Source of the DNA: Loktanella sp. UBA3435
GTDB taxonomy: Bacteria; Pseudomonadota; Alphaproteobacteria; Rhodobacterales; Rhodobacteraceae
Assembly: GCA_002378665.1 (NCBI GenBank)
Contig: DFSO01000094.1
Coordinates: 100,106 to 134,221 of the forward strand
Reading direction: 5' to 3'
Length of the DNA: 34,116 bases
This document shows, in pieces, positions 1 to 8,068 of this stretch (its first letter is position 1; every line of letters starts with the position of its first letter). The position numbers and the translations under genes were made by a program. Under the pieces are notes generated by a model that had not been told where the DNA came from, did not search any database, and saw only the letters and a program-made list of their open reading frames with translations.

Positions 1-637
1 CCTGAATTTCGATGTGGCGCGGCTGGGTGACGAATTTCTCAATGAAAATACGGTCGTCGCCAAAGGAGTTGGCCGCCTCATTCTTGGAGGACTGAAACCC
101 TTCGCGGGCCTCTTGGTCATTCCATGCGATACGCATGCCCTTGCCGCCGCCGCCAGCGGAGGCCTTGATCATCACAGGATATCCGACCTCATTGGAAATC
201 TTGACCGCGTGCTCTGCATCATCAATCAGCCCCATGTAACCGGGCACTGTTGACACATTGGCCTCTTGGGCAAGCTTCTTAGACGTGATCTTGTCACCCA
301 TCGCCTCAATGGCACCCTTTGGTGGGCCAATAAAGACGACGCCAGCGGCCTCAAGCGCCTCGGCGAATTTGGCATTCTCGGACAAGAAACCGTAACCTGG
401 ATGCACCGCCTCAGCGCCCGTCTGCTTGATCGCGGCCATCACTTTGTCGATAACGATGTAGGATTGGTTGGCAGGTGACGGGCCAATGTGCACCGCCTCG
501 TCGGCCATCTTCACGTGCATAGCGTTACGATCCGCATCCGAGTAAATGGCGACCGTTTTGATCCCCATCTTCTTGGCGGTCTTGATGACGCGGCAGGCGA
601 TTTCGCCACGGTTAGCAATCAGGATTTTTTTGAACAT
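1..637 (-). CDS. pccA: Propionyl-CoA carboxylase alpha chain (biotin carboxylase part), 3' end outside the window
   Basis: The first 212 residues are visible on the minus strand, open to the left edge. The product would be the biotin-carboxylating subunit that, with PccB, converts propionyl-CoA to methylmalonyl-CoA in the cytoplasm. Seen: the N-terminal biotin carboxylase motif [15 protein letters not shown] at residues 3-17, the [11 protein letters not shown] block near residue 80, and the ATP-grasp glycine-rich loop [13 protein letters not shown] near residue 165. The ATG at 637 is preceded by AAGGA about 8 nt upstream. The biotinyl domain expected at the C terminus is not in view, so acetyl- or methylcrotonyl-CoA carboxylase cannot be ruled out by this piece alone; the nearby pccB and pccR make propionyl-CoA the best choice. 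A strong terminator hairpin lies immediately before its ribosome-binding site. Confidence 0.9.
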   Translation of the reverse strand, partial: MFKKILIANRGEIACRVIKTAKKMGIKTVAIYSDADRNAMHVKMADEAVHIGPSPANQSYIVIDKVMAAIKQTGAEAVHPGYGFLSENAKFAEALEAAGVVFIGPPKGAIEAMGDKITSKKLAQEANVSTVPGYMGLIDDAEHAVKISNEVGYPVMIKASAGGGGKGMRIAWNDQEAREGFQSSKNEAANSFGDDRIFIEKFVTQPRHIEIQ

Positions 638-651
638 GAGGATGGTCCTTC

Positions 652-696
652 AAAAGCAAAACCGCCGCGCGCAGGGCTGACCTGCGGCGGCGGTTT
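652..696 (-). terminator. Intrinsic terminator or attenuator directly before pccA
   Basis: On the minus strand the arm at 696-681 pairs with 675-659 (AAACCGCCGC plus six more pairs, with one bulged base), around a 5-nt loop. It is followed by TTTT-GC-TTTT ending at 652. It lies downstream of the lipoprotein remnant and ends only 14 nt before the pccA start codon. Confidence 0.8.
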
Positions 697-728
697 CAAT
701 GATTTCAATTGCCTTGCGGCAGGTCGTA

Positions 729-920
729 TTAGAGGTCGTTGGCAAGTGCGCCGACGAGGCCGCCAGCAAGTGCGCCTTCGGTGCAGTTGTTATTGCCGAT
801 TGTTTCGCCAGCGACGCAGCCGATGCCCGCGCCAACAAGCGCACGCTCAGCATCGTTTTAGAGGCAAGCAGTGAGGGAAAGCAAAGCTGTTGCAGCGATG
901 ATATAAGAAGTTTTAAGCAT
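729..920 (-). pseudogene. Small glycine-zipper lipoprotein interrupted by an in-frame TAA at codon 21
   Basis: Starting at ATG 920, the reading frame gives a short signal peptide with a lipobox (LTAC, cysteine at residue 19), then Leu, then TAA at 860-858. The same frame stays open for 42 more codons to a second TAA at 731-729. The part after the first stop reads NDAERALVGAGIGC, a glycine/alanine-rich stretch and ALANDL, which looks like the glycine-zipper region of small outer-membrane lipoproteins often found near pccA in Rhodobacteraceae. Both halves are coherent and in one frame, so a single substitution (for instance CAA or GAA to TAA) explains the break. I infer a recent nonsense mutation, a base error, or a bypassed stop. 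It is flanked by terminators at 1024-1066 and 652-696 and may be monocistronic. Confidence 0.65.
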
Positions 921-1236
921 GATTTTCTGCCCTTGTTAGGTGTTATGGTGCGGACAGAACCTGCGAAGTCACTGTGAAACGCAAGGCCCCACGGCTCCCT
1001 CAAGCAATTTCCTGCCACAAGGCGAGAAAAAGCGACCGGAGTGCGCGAATAACGCACAAACCGGTCAGGGGAAGGGTAACAATAAAAACTATCATTCAGC
1101 CCATGGCGGGGGACACCGTGGACGTCTGAATTGAGGTTGCACTTTTGTTTGGCCGCGCAAAAGGCCACGCGAATTCGCTGCTCAAAATCGGCAAAATCCT
1201 GCCCGAACAAGTTGATATTGCGCGACAATTGGCTCA
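921..1236. other. Gap without a confident gene, holding one terminator and probably a promoter
   Basis: About 316 bases separate the 115-aa gene from the lipoprotein remnant. An intrinsic terminator for the minus strand sits at 1024-1066. The remaining 921-1020 must hold any promoter of the lipoprotein gene, but I see no clear -35/-10 pair. A reading frame starts at 1237 by a TAATG overlap with the upstream gene, but it runs through the terminator hairpin and shows no recognisable domain. Confidence 0.5.
1024..1066 (-). terminator. Intrinsic terminator closing the pccB transcript
   Basis: CCGGTC at 1061-1066 pairs with GACCGG at 1034-1039, and CGCAC at 1053-1057 pairs with GTGCG at 1041-1045. 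On the minus strand the stem is followed by GC and a TTTTT run (1030-1026). It lies downstream of pccB, the DUF6497 gene and the 115-aa gene, and suggests that pccA is not simply the distal gene of that transcript. Confidence 0.75.
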
Positions 1237-1584
1237 TTAGCGCCACTTAATTTCTGGAAAACTGATCATCGCAACCTTAATGTCGATCTTCAACATCGCT
1301 TCATAGTCGGCTGGATCAAAAGGGTCTTCGGCTGGGATGACTTCGCGGCCAAACAACCACGACAATCGGCCCGCATCCAAGTTACCGCGCACAAAGGGCT
1401 CTTCGCCGAATTGCTCGTAAAGTGCGGTCATAAAGCCCGCATCAGCGCGCTTATCAGGGGGCCGCCGATCGGGATGGCGCACGCGCTTTGTAATCTCAGT
1501 GGCGCCATCTTTATTGTCGCGACGGATCACATACTGAAAGTCAGTACCAGCCAATCGTCCCGGAAACCCGCGGTGCTTTTCCAT
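1237..1584 (-). CDS. Conserved hypothetical protein, 115 aa
   Basis: I do not recognise a named family. The protein begins MEKHRGFPGRLAGTDF and contains a very charged stretch (RRDNKDGATEITKRV, then HPDRRPPDKRADAGF) followed by an acidic C-terminal half. It has no signal peptide or membrane segment, so it is probably cytoplasmic. I chose ATG 1584 rather than a longer frame because a GGAAGAG ribosome-binding site lies 7 nt upstream and because this start follows the TGA of the DUF6497 gene (1588-1586) by one base, as expected for translational coupling. It is the third gene of a pccB operon. Function is unknown; position alone suggests a link to propionyl-CoA carboxylase. Confidence 0.75.
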   Translation of the reverse strand: MEKHRGFPGRLAGTDFQYVIRRDNKDGATEITKRVRHPDRRPPDKRADAGFMTALYEQFGEEPFVRGNLDAGRLSWLFGREVIPAEDPFDPADYEAMLKIDIKVAMISFPEIKWR

Positions 1585-1585
1585 A

Positions 1586-1993
1586 TCAAAACTCTTCCCA
1601 AATACAGGCGTCACCCTCACGGTGAAACGGCTGAAAATATTGAACAATCTCCGTGGGCTCACCAAAAGGTACTTCAGAAGCCGACACCGAGATCACGAGT
1701 TGGGATACATCTGATCCAGCTTGGGTCAAGGCCGGAAGTGCGACTTGGGCACAAACATAGTCCAAATCGTCAACGATATCTTCAAATTCCACGCCAGTTG
1801 CAATTTCGGGCAGGACAAAACGGAAGCGCCCCATGTCTGGCTCTATGATCACATCAAACAATGTCAGCACACGCCCTGACGGAACCACGAACTCTCGCGC
1901 CGCCAGTGGAGATGCCAAAAGGCTTGCTATGATCGCTAATGTACGAATGATCTTGTCCTTCTTTTGATCAAAAATACCTACGGGGGGCGTCAC
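1586..1993 (-). CDS. DUF6497 family secreted protein
   Basis: A protein of up to 135 aa with a hydrophobic N-terminal signal (IIRTLAIIASLLASPLAA) followed by a small periplasmic domain. The C terminus GDACIWEEF and the FVVPSGRVLTLFDV opening match my recollection of DUF6497, a family of unknown function usually encoded near pccB in Rhodobacteraceae. The start is uncertain. The only NTG start is GTG 1993, which lies inside a GC-rich hairpin without a ribosome-binding site. An AGAAGGA sequence at 1962-1956 instead points to ATT 1948 or ATC 1951 as a rare start, giving a compact signal peptide. It is followed one base later by the 115-aa gene. Confidence 0.75.
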   Translation of the reverse strand: MTPPVGIFDQKKDKIIRTLAIIASLLASPLAAREFVVPSGRVLTLFDVIIEPDMGRFRFVLPEIATGVEFEDIVDDLDYVCAQVALPALTQAGSDVSQLVISVSASEVPFGEPTEIVQYFQPFHREGDACIWEEF

Positions 1994-2028
1994 AGGCGCG
2001 GGGGCAGTCAGCCCCCCTCACCATCCGT

Positions 2029-3558
2029 TTAAAGCGGAATGTTGTCGTGCTTTTTCCACGGGTTCTGCAAAGACTTTCCACGTAAGGATGCAAAGGCACG
2101 GCACACGCGCTTACGGGTTGAATGCGGATAGATCACCTCGTCGATGAACCCGCGCTCGGCGGCCACAAACGGGTTCGCAAAACGGTCTTCATAATCCTTA
2201 GTGTGCTTGGCCAACTTCTCGGTGTCACCCAAATCCGCACGGTGAATAATCTCGGTGGCCCCCTTGGCCCCCATCACCGCAATCTCGGCCGTCGGCCACG
2301 CATAGTTGAAGTCACCGCGCAGATGCTTGGACGCCATCACGTCATAGGCGCCACCGTAGGCTTTGCGAGTGATCACGGTCACTTTTGGCACCGTCGCCTC
2401 GCCATAAGCGAACAGCAACTTCGCGCCATGCTTGATCACGCCGCCGTATTCCTGAGACGTTCCCGGAAGGAAACCAGGCACATCGACCAGCGTCAGGATC
2501 GGAATTTCAAAGGCGTCGCAGAACCGGACAAACCGTGCCGCCTTGCGTGAACTATCGATATCAAGACATCCAGCCAGAACCGTCGGCTGGTTGGCTACAA
2601 CACCGACAGAAGACCCTTCCAAACGGATGAACCCCGTTAGGATATTCTTGGCAAAATCTTCTTGGATCTCGTAAAAATCACCTTCATCAGCCAGCTTATG
2701 GATCAGCTCTTTCATGTCGTAAGGCGTGTTCGCATTGTCGGGGATCATCGTATCAAGGCTATGATCGATACTGTTCACATCATCAAAGAACGGGCGCACG
2801 GGCGGCTTCGTTTTGTTGTTGAGCGGCAGGAAATCCACCAAGCGACGGCATTCGGCCAAGGCCTCTACGTCATTCTCAAACGCGCCATCAGCAACGGACG
2901 ACTTCTTGGTGTGGGTGCTCGCCCCGCCCAATTCTTCCGCTGTCACAACTTCATTCGTGACCGTCTTGACCACATCAGGGCCAGTCACAAACATGTAAGA
3001 GCTGTCTTTGACCATAAAGATAAAGTCGGTCATCGCTGGGCTATAAACGGCCCCACCCGCGCATGGCCCCATGATCAAGCTGATCTGCGGCACAACGCCA
3101 GAGGCCATGATATTGCGCTGGAACACTTCGGCATACCCCGCAAGCGACGCCACACCTTCCTGAATTCGCGCACCGCCAGAATCGTTGATCCCGATCACAG
3201 GCGCGCCGTTTTGCATCGCCATATCCATGATCTTACAAATCTTCTGGGCATGGGTTTCAGACAGAGACCCACCAAAGACCGTAAAATCTTGGGAATAGAC
3301 GTAAACCATGCGGCCATTGATCGTCCCCCAGCCCGTGACAACACCGTCACCTGCGGGGCGCTGCTTTTCCATGCCAAAATCAACGCAGCGGTGGGCGACA
3401 AACATATCGAATTCTTCAAAAGAGCCATCATCAAGCAGCAATTCAATACGCTCGCGCGCCGTGAGCTTACCCTTTGAATGCTGTGACGCGATCCGCGCCT
3501 CCCCGCCGCCAAGTTTGGCAGTTGCCCTGCGGGCTTCAAGCTCTTGCAAAACGTCCAT
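2029..3558 (-). CDS. pccB: Propionyl-CoA carboxylase beta chain (carboxyltransferase)
   Basis: A 509-aa protein of normal family length. It transfers the carboxyl group from biotin on PccA to propionyl-CoA, giving methylmalonyl-CoA. Seen: the two crotonase-like halves of acyl-CoA carboxyltransferases; in the N half GGARIQEG near residue 130 and [16 protein letters not shown] near 165-180 (acyl-CoA site and oxyanion hole); in the C half [15 protein letters not shown] near 365 and [10 protein letters not shown] near 400 (biotin side). The start [11 protein letters not shown] has a GGGAGAG site a few bases upstream. It is the first gene of a minus-strand operon and is divergent from the MFS transporter. 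Three TTTGCAAA-like boxes 70-100 bp upstream suggest control by PccR, encoded nearby. Confidence 0.96.
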   Translation of the reverse strand: MDVLQELEARRATAKLGGGEARIASQHSKGKLTARERIELLLDDGSFEEFDMFVAHRCVDFGMEKQRPAGDGVVTGWGTINGRMVYVYSQDFTVFGGSLSETHAQKICKIMDMAMQNGAPVIGINDSGGARIQEGVASLAGYAEVFQRNIMASGVVPQISLIMGPCAGGAVYSPAMTDFIFMVKDSSYMFVTGPDVVKTVTNEVVTAEELGGASTHTKKSSVADGAFENDVEALAECRRLVDFLPLNNKTKPPVRPFFDDVNSIDHSLDTMIPDNANTPYDMKELIHKLADEGDFYEIQEDFAKNILTGFIRLEGSSVGVVANQPTVLAGCLDIDSSRKAARFVRFCDAFEIPILTLVDVPGFLPGTSQEYGGVIKHGAKLLFAYGEATVPKVTVITRKAYGGAYDVMASKHLRGDFNYAWPTAEIAVMGAKGATEIIHRADLGDTEKLAKHTKDYEDRFANPFVAAERGFIDEVIYPHSTRKRVCRAFASLRGKSLQNPWKKHDNIPL

Positions 3559-3627
3559 GTGAGACTCTCCCTGATTTGCAGCGACCCTAGCGAGGCATTT
3601 CCCTTAGGGGAAGCAGGAAACGGGATA

Positions 3628-3667
3628 TTTGCAAAGTCAGCAATTCGCAAAATTTGATATTTGCAAA
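3628..3667. promoter_or_regulatory. Triple TTTGCAAA-like operator array before pccB (predicted PccR site)
   Basis: TTTGCAAA (3628-3635), TTCGCAAA (3644-3651) and TTTGCAAA (3660-3667) are separated by exactly 8 bp each. From memory of the Rhodobacter sphaeroides literature, PccR binds two TTTGCAAA boxes separated by 4 bp, so the boxes match but the spacing differs. On the minus strand TTGCGA (3649-3644) with TATCCC 17 nt downstream could be the pccB promoter, which the boxes would overlap. Confidence 0.7.
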
Positions 3668-3680
3668 TTTGTTAATTATT

Positions 3681-3692
3681 GACCCGATGGTC
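3681..3692. repeat. Small inverted repeat in the pccB/MFS intergenic region
   Basis: GACC-CGAT-GGTC, extended by one pair to TGACC/GGTCA (3680-3693). It lies between the PccR boxes and the MFS start. It could be a regulator site for the transporter; no regulator is assigned. Confidence 0.3.
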
Positions 3693-3735
3693 AGAACTAT
3701 TGGACAGCCTGCAATCATCGGCCTAAATCAATCAC

Positions 3736-4947
3736 ATGACAACATCACCCATCGTGCGGTTTCTCGACCGAAGCACCCCGCCCCATATCGCCACACTCAT
3801 CTTGATCGCAGGTATTTCCGCGCTCAACATGTCGATCTTCTTGCCCAGCCTACAAGCGATGGCAGGGTATTTCGAGACCGACTACGCAACGATGCAATTC
3901 GCGCTTTCAGGGTATCTCGCCGCGACGGCCGTGCTGCAAATTTTCATCGGCCCAATCTCGGATCGCTTTGGGCGTAGGCCCGTACTTTTGGTCTCGCTCC
4001 TCATCTTTGTGATCGCCAGTATCGGCTGTTACTTCGCCACGACCATCACTGCCTTCCTCGGCTTCCGCATGCTACAAGCCGCTGTAGCCACGGGCATTGT
4101 CCTTTCCCGCGCCATCGTGCGCGATATGGTGCCGCAAGCCCAAGCCGCCTCGATGATCGGCTATGTGACGATGGGCATGTCCCTTGTTCCCATGGTCGGA
4201 CCGATGATCGGCGGCGCGATTGACCAGTTCTTCGACTGGCACGCGACATTCCTATTTCTGTCGATCTGCGGCGCAGCAGTCCTTGCCCTTTGCTACTTTG
4301 ATCAAGGCGAGACATTGGCCGAAGGTGGCCTCTCATTTCGCGAGCAACTCAAGGGCTACCCCGAACTCTTCGCCTCCCCCCGCTTCTGGGGCTACGCCCT
4401 TTGCGCAGCCTTCGCCTCTGGCGCATTCTTCGCACTGCTCGGTGGCGCGTCCTTTGTCGCCAGCACCGTCTTTGGCCTGTCACCACTGTGGTCAGGCATC
4501 GCTCTTGGTGCACCTGCAATCGGCTACGGCTTGGGCAACTTCCTTGCGGGTCGCTACTCCGTCAGGCTCGGCATCAATCGCATGGCCGTGACAGGCTCCT
4601 TACTCATCATCTTTGGCCTCGGCCTGTCCCTTGGCCTCGCCCTCCTCGGCTTCCACCATGCGCTCATCTTCTTTGGCTGCTGCACATTCTTGGGCCTCGG
4701 TAACGGCATCGCGCTGCCAAACGTCACTGCAGGCCTCGTGTCCGTGCGCCCGCATCTTGCAGGCACCGCCTCAGGCCTTGGCAGTGCGATGATGGTTGGC
4801 GGTGGCGCTGCATTGGCGCAATTCGCAGGCACGCTCCTTGATCCTGCAACAGGTGCAGTTCCTTTGCAGTGGCTTATGTTCCTCACCGCCATCGCGTCGC
4901 TGCTTTCGGTGCTCTTTGTAATATGGCGGGAAAAGCGGGCCGTCTAA
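3736..4947 (+). CDS. Bcr/CflA-type MFS efflux transporter
   Basis: A 403-aa integral inner-membrane protein of the major facilitator superfamily, probably with 12 membrane helices. The closest match by eye is the Bcr/CflA drug-efflux group, seen in the LPSLQAMAGYF segment near residue 40, the loop 2-3 motif GPISDRFGRRPVLL near 75-90, and LSRAIVRDM near 125. The substrate is unknown. The gene diverges from pccB, shares its regulatory region with the TTTGCAAA boxes, and is followed after 65 nt by pccR on the same strand. This context suggests, but does not show, a role tied to short-chain acid stress rather than drug resistance. ATG 3736 is chosen because the hydrophobic core follows after a short cytoplasmic N terminus. 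Confidence 0.85.
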   Translation: MTTSPIVRFLDRSTPPHIATLILIAGISALNMSIFLPSLQAMAGYFETDYATMQFALSGYLAATAVLQIFIGPISDRFGRRPVLLVSLLIFVIASIGCYFATTITAFLGFRMLQAAVATGIVLSRAIVRDMVPQAQAASMIGYVTMGMSLVPMVGPMIGGAIDQFFDWHATFLFLSICGAAVLALCYFDQGETLAEGGLSFREQLKGYPELFASPRFWGYALCAAFASGAFFALLGGASFVASTVFGLSPLWSGIALGAPAIGYGLGNFLAGRYSVRLGINRMAVTGSLLIIFGLGLSLGLALLGFHHALIFFGCCTFLGLGNGIALPNVTAGLVSVRPHLAGTASGLGSAMMVGGGAALAQFAGTLLDPATGAVPLQWLMFLTAIASLLSVLFVIWREKRAV

Positions 4948-4955
4948 CTGCTTGC

Positions 4956-4972
4956 TTTGCAATCTTTGCAGG
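4956..4972. promoter_or_regulatory. Two TTTGCA boxes upstream of pccR
   Basis: TTTGCAAT (4956-4963) and TTTGCAGG (4965-4972) stand in direct orientation one base apart, just after the MFS stop codon. They resemble half-matches of the boxes before pccB and could contribute to autoregulation of pccR. Confidence 0.45.
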
Positions 4973-4996
4973 CGCTATTCTGCGCCATAGCGAGAC

Positions 4997-5004
4997 TTTG
5001 CAAA
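4997..5004. promoter_or_regulatory. TTTGCAAA box overlapping the pccR translation start region
   Basis: A perfect TTTGCAAA directly followed by GGTAAG and the pccR ATG at 5013. A regulator bound here would block transcription or ribosome access, consistent with autorepression of pccR. Inference from position and box identity. Confidence 0.55.
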
Positions 5005-5012
5005 GGTAAGAT

Positions 5013-6413
5013 ATGGCCGTTCAGAAAATCTATGCTGGTGCAAAGTTGCGCGAATTGCGCGGCAGGCTCTCGCTGACCCAAAAGACATTCGCGCAAAAGC
5101 TGGGCGTCTCCCTGCCCTATCTCAACCAGATGGAGAACAACAACAGGCCCGTCAGCACCTCTGTTGTGCTGGGGCTTGCGCAAGAATTCGGCTTTGACGT
5201 CACCGAGCTGCAATCTGGTGACGAGGCCCGCCTTGTCGGTGATATGCGCGAGGCTTTGGCCGATCCTGTGTTCACATCTGACAGCCCCGCACTTGCAGAT
5301 TTACGACTTGCGGCCGCAAATGCCCCCACCCTTGCCCGCGCCTTTCTTGACCTGCATGCGGCCTACCGCCAGACCCACGAACGCCTTGCCAGCTTGGACG
5401 AAGCATTGGGCCGCGAAGACGCCCGCCTGCAACCCAGCCCGTGGGAAGAGGTCCGCGACTTCTTTCACTATTGCGATAATTACATTGATGCAGTGGACCG
5501 TGCCGCAGAGCGGTTTGCGGATCAATGCGGCGTGGGCGAGAGCAAAGCCAATGCCGCCAAGCGCGTGCTTTTGGCCCAAGGCGTCACCGTCGACATCAAG
5601 CCCTTTGATGCCCTACGCCACTACGATCCCGCGAACAAACTCCTGACGTTATCGACCAACACCCCCGAGGCCACCCAGACGTTCCAACTCCTGCTCCAAA
5701 TGGCGCTTTTGACCCAAGAACCACTGATTGAGGCCACGCTCGACCTGGCCCGCTTTGGCTCTCCCGAAGCGCGTGCAATCGCCAAAGTCGGCCTTGCCAA
5801 TTACTTCGCGGGTGCGGCCCTCATGCCTTACGGCGCATTCCTGCAAGCGGCCCAAGACACCCGACACGACCTCGAAATCCTCGCCACCCGCTTTGGCGCA
5901 TCGCTCGAACAAGTGGCTCATCGGCTCTCGACTTTGCAACGCACAGGCGCAAAAGGCATTCCATTCTTCTTTGTGCGCGTGGACCAAGCAGGTACTATCA
6001 CGAAACGGCACTCTGCCACGACCTTGCAGTTTGCCCGCTACGGTGGCGCTTGTCCGCTGTGGAACGTACACGCGGCGTTCGAGACACCCGGGCAATTCCT
6101 GCGCCAATTGGCCGAAACCCCTGACGGCGCGCGGTATTTCTGCCTCGCCCGCGACGTGTCAAAATCCGGTGGGGCCTTCAACGCCCCAATGCGCCGTTAC
6201 GCCATCGGATTGGGCTGCGAAGTGCGCCACGCCGACGCCCTCGTTTACGCCGATCACATGGACCGCGCAGCACCCAGCGCCTATTCCCCCATCGGAATTT
6301 CCTGCCGCATTTGTGAGAGGCGCAACTGCCACCAACGCTCGGTTCCACCGATTGAACGGCGCCTTCGCGTGGACCCCAACGCACGTGGGGTCCTGCCCTA
6401 TCAGGTCGATTAA
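5013..6413 (+). CDS. pccR: Short-chain fatty acyl-CoA regulator family transcription factor, PccR-like
   Basis: A 466-aa DNA-binding protein. Seen: an XRE-type helix-turn-helix at residues 8-62 ([20 protein letters not shown], then [17 protein letters not shown]), and a long ScfR/DUF2083-type domain ending in the cysteine block [17 protein letters not shown] near residue 440, which is characteristic of this family (relatives include RamB and PccR). In Rhodobacter sphaeroides PccR activates the propionyl-CoA carboxylase gene. Its location next to pccB and the MFS gene, and the TTTGCAAA boxes before both pccB and itself, support that role here. The effector is likely a short-chain acyl-CoA. Its TAA overlaps the betA stop by 4 nt on the opposite strand, so the two operons converge without a terminator. 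Confidence 0.9.
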   Translation: MAVQKIYAGAKLRELRGRLSLTQKTFAQKLGVSLPYLNQMENNNRPVSTSVVLGLAQEFGFDVTELQSGDEARLVGDMREALADPVFTSDSPALADLRLAAANAPTLARAFLDLHAAYRQTHERLASLDEALGREDARLQPSPWEEVRDFFHYCDNYIDAVDRAAERFADQCGVGESKANAAKRVLLAQGVTVDIKPFDALRHYDPANKLLTLSTNTPEATQTFQLLLQMALLTQEPLIEATLDLARFGSPEARAIAKVGLANYFAGAALMPYGAFLQAAQDTRHDLEILATRFGASLEQVAHRLSTLQRTGAKGIPFFFVRVDQAGTITKRHSATTLQFARYGGACPLWNVHAAFETPGQFLRQLAETPDGARYFCLARDVSKSGGAFNAPMRRYAIGLGCEVRHADALVYADHMDRAAPSAYSPIGISCRICERRNCHQRSVPPIERRLRVDPNARGVLPYQVD

Positions 6414-8068
6414 CGCTGCGCAATTTTCCAGTTCGGGTTGATCCAAGGCTCGTCATTTGACGGGGCCAAAGGATGCCGTCCAAGGATATGATCCGCGGCC
6501 TTCTCACCCACCATGATCGAAGGCCCGTTCAGGTTACCATTTGTAATCCTTGGGAAAATAGAGCTATCCGCAACCCGCAGCCCTTCAACACCAATCACGC
6601 GCGTCTCGTGATCAACCACAGCCATCGGATCATCGGCGCGGCCCATTTTACAGGTCCCGCAAGGGTGATAAGCACTCTCGACGTGTTCTTTGATAAAGGC
6701 GTCCAAGGCCTCATCCGATTGCACATCGGTTCCTGGCTGGATCTCATGGCCACGGTAAGGCGCGAACGCCTCCTGGCCGAAAATCTCGCGCGTGAGGCGG
6801 ATGCAAGTGCGGAAATCCTCCCAATCAGAAGGGGCCGACATATAGTTAAACTGGATACGCGGATCGTCTTTGGGATTGCTTGATTTAAGTGTCACCTGAC
6901 CGCGCGAGACAGAGCGCATCGGCCCGACATGCGCCTGATATCCATGCCCTTCAGCCGCAACCTGCCCGTCGTAACGCACCGCAATCGGCAAGAAGTGGTA
7001 CTGAATATCAGGGTATTCCATACCCGCCTTCGAGCGCACGAATGCGGCACTTTCAAACTGGTTCGACGCCCCCAGACCCGTCTTGGTGAACAACCACTGC
7101 GCCCCAATTTTTGCCTTACCCCATAGGTTCCAATGCTTGAACAGCGACACAGGTTTGGTCGCCGCTTGTTGGATATACAGCTCGAGGTGATCTTGCAGGT
7201 TTTGCCCAACACCCGCGCGATCTGCGACCACGTCGATCCCATGCTCGGCCAGATGCGCGGCAGGCCCAATACCCGACAGCATCAGCAACTTTGGCGAGTT
7301 CAGCGAGGAGGCCGCGATGATGACTTCGACGTTCGCGCCGATGACCTCGATCTTGCCGCCGCGCTCGACCTCAACGCCAACCGCGCGGCCATTCTCAATC
7401 ACAACCTTGCGCGCAAAAGCACGGATCAAATCGCAATTCGGGCGCTTCAACGCGGGCCGCAAATAAGCGTTCGCGGCAGACCAGCGCCGCCCTTTCCAGA
7501 TCGTTGAATCAAAGGGCCCAAAGCCCTCTTGCTGCTGTCCGTTATAGTCGCCCGTGACCGGATACCCCGCCTGCTCGCCCGCTTTGACAAAGGCTTTGGT
7601 CAATGGGTTTTTGCGTGGGCCGCGCGTAATATGTAGCGGGCCTTTATCACCACGCCATGCTTTATCACCACCATGTCCGCCAGAATGCCAGCTCTCCATA
7701 CGTTTGAAGTATGGCAGCACATCAGCATAAGCCCAACCTTGCGCACCGCTTTCCGCCCAATGATCAAAATCTTTAGAATGGCCGCGCACATAGATCATAC
7801 CATTGATCGATGATGATCCGCCGATAACCTTACCGCGCGGCGTCGCCAATTGACGCCCGCCCAAATGTGGTTCTGGTTCCGATTTCAAGCCCCAGTCGTA
7901 CATCTTCATATTCATCGGATACGACAGCGCGGCAGGCATCTGAATGAACGGGCCTGCGTCCGAACCGCCATGTTCAATCACAAGCACCTGCTTGCCCGCC
8001 TCGGCCAAACGGTAAGCAATCGCACAGCCTGCAGAACCCGCGCCGATGATCACATAATCAGCGTTCAA
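6410..8068 (-). CDS. betA: Choline dehydrogenase
   Basis: A 552-aa FAD enzyme of the GMC oxidoreductase family that oxidises choline to betaine aldehyde, probably membrane-associated and coupled to the respiratory chain. Seen: the FAD dinucleotide fold GAGSAG at residues 9-14, the first GMC signature [16 protein letters not shown] near 83-98, the second GMC signature [15 protein letters not shown] near 255-270, and the C-terminal histidine/asparagine region ([12 protein letters not shown], then [10 protein letters not shown]). It overlaps betB by 4 nt (ATGA) and is the last gene of betI-betC-betB-betA. No terminator follows; it converges with pccR. Confidence 0.95.
   Translation of the reverse strand: MNADYVIIGAGSAGCAIAYRLAEAGKQVLVIEHGGSDAGPFIQMPAALSYPMNMKMYDWGLKSEPEPHLGGRQLATPRGKVIGGSSSINGMIYVRGHSKDFDHWAESGAQGWAYADVLPYFKRMESWHSGGHGGDKAWRGDKGPLHITRGPRKNPLTKAFVKAGEQAGYPVTGDYNGQQQEGFGPFDSTIWKGRRWSAANAYLRPALKRPNCDLIRAFARKVVIENGRAVGVEVERGGKIEVIGANVEVIIAASSLNSPKLLMLSGIGPAAHLAEHGIDVVADRAGVGQNLQDHLELYIQQAATKPVSLFKHWNLWGKAKIGAQWLFTKTGLGASNQFESAAFVRSKAGMEYPDIQYHFLPIAVRYDGQVAAEGHGYQAHVGPMRSVSRGQVTLKSSNPKDDPRIQFNYMSAPSDWEDFRTCIRLTREIFGQEAFAPYRGHEIQPGTDVQSDEALDAFIKEHVESAYHPCGTCKMGRADDPMAVVDHETRVIGVEGLRVADSSIFPRITNGNLNGPSIMVGEKAADHILGRHPLAPSNDEPWINPNWKIAQR

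Noticed and set aside
650..1246. A 198-codon minus-strand frame that starts by a TAATG overlap with the 115-aa gene
   Set aside because: It runs through two intrinsic terminator hairpins, overlaps the lipoprotein remnant in another frame, and shows no domain or family resemblance.
2662..3477. A 271-codon plus-strand frame opposite pccB
   Set aside because: It is antisense to the highly conserved pccB coding sequence and gives a histidine/arginine-rich translation with no recognisable family, typical of a mirrored frame.
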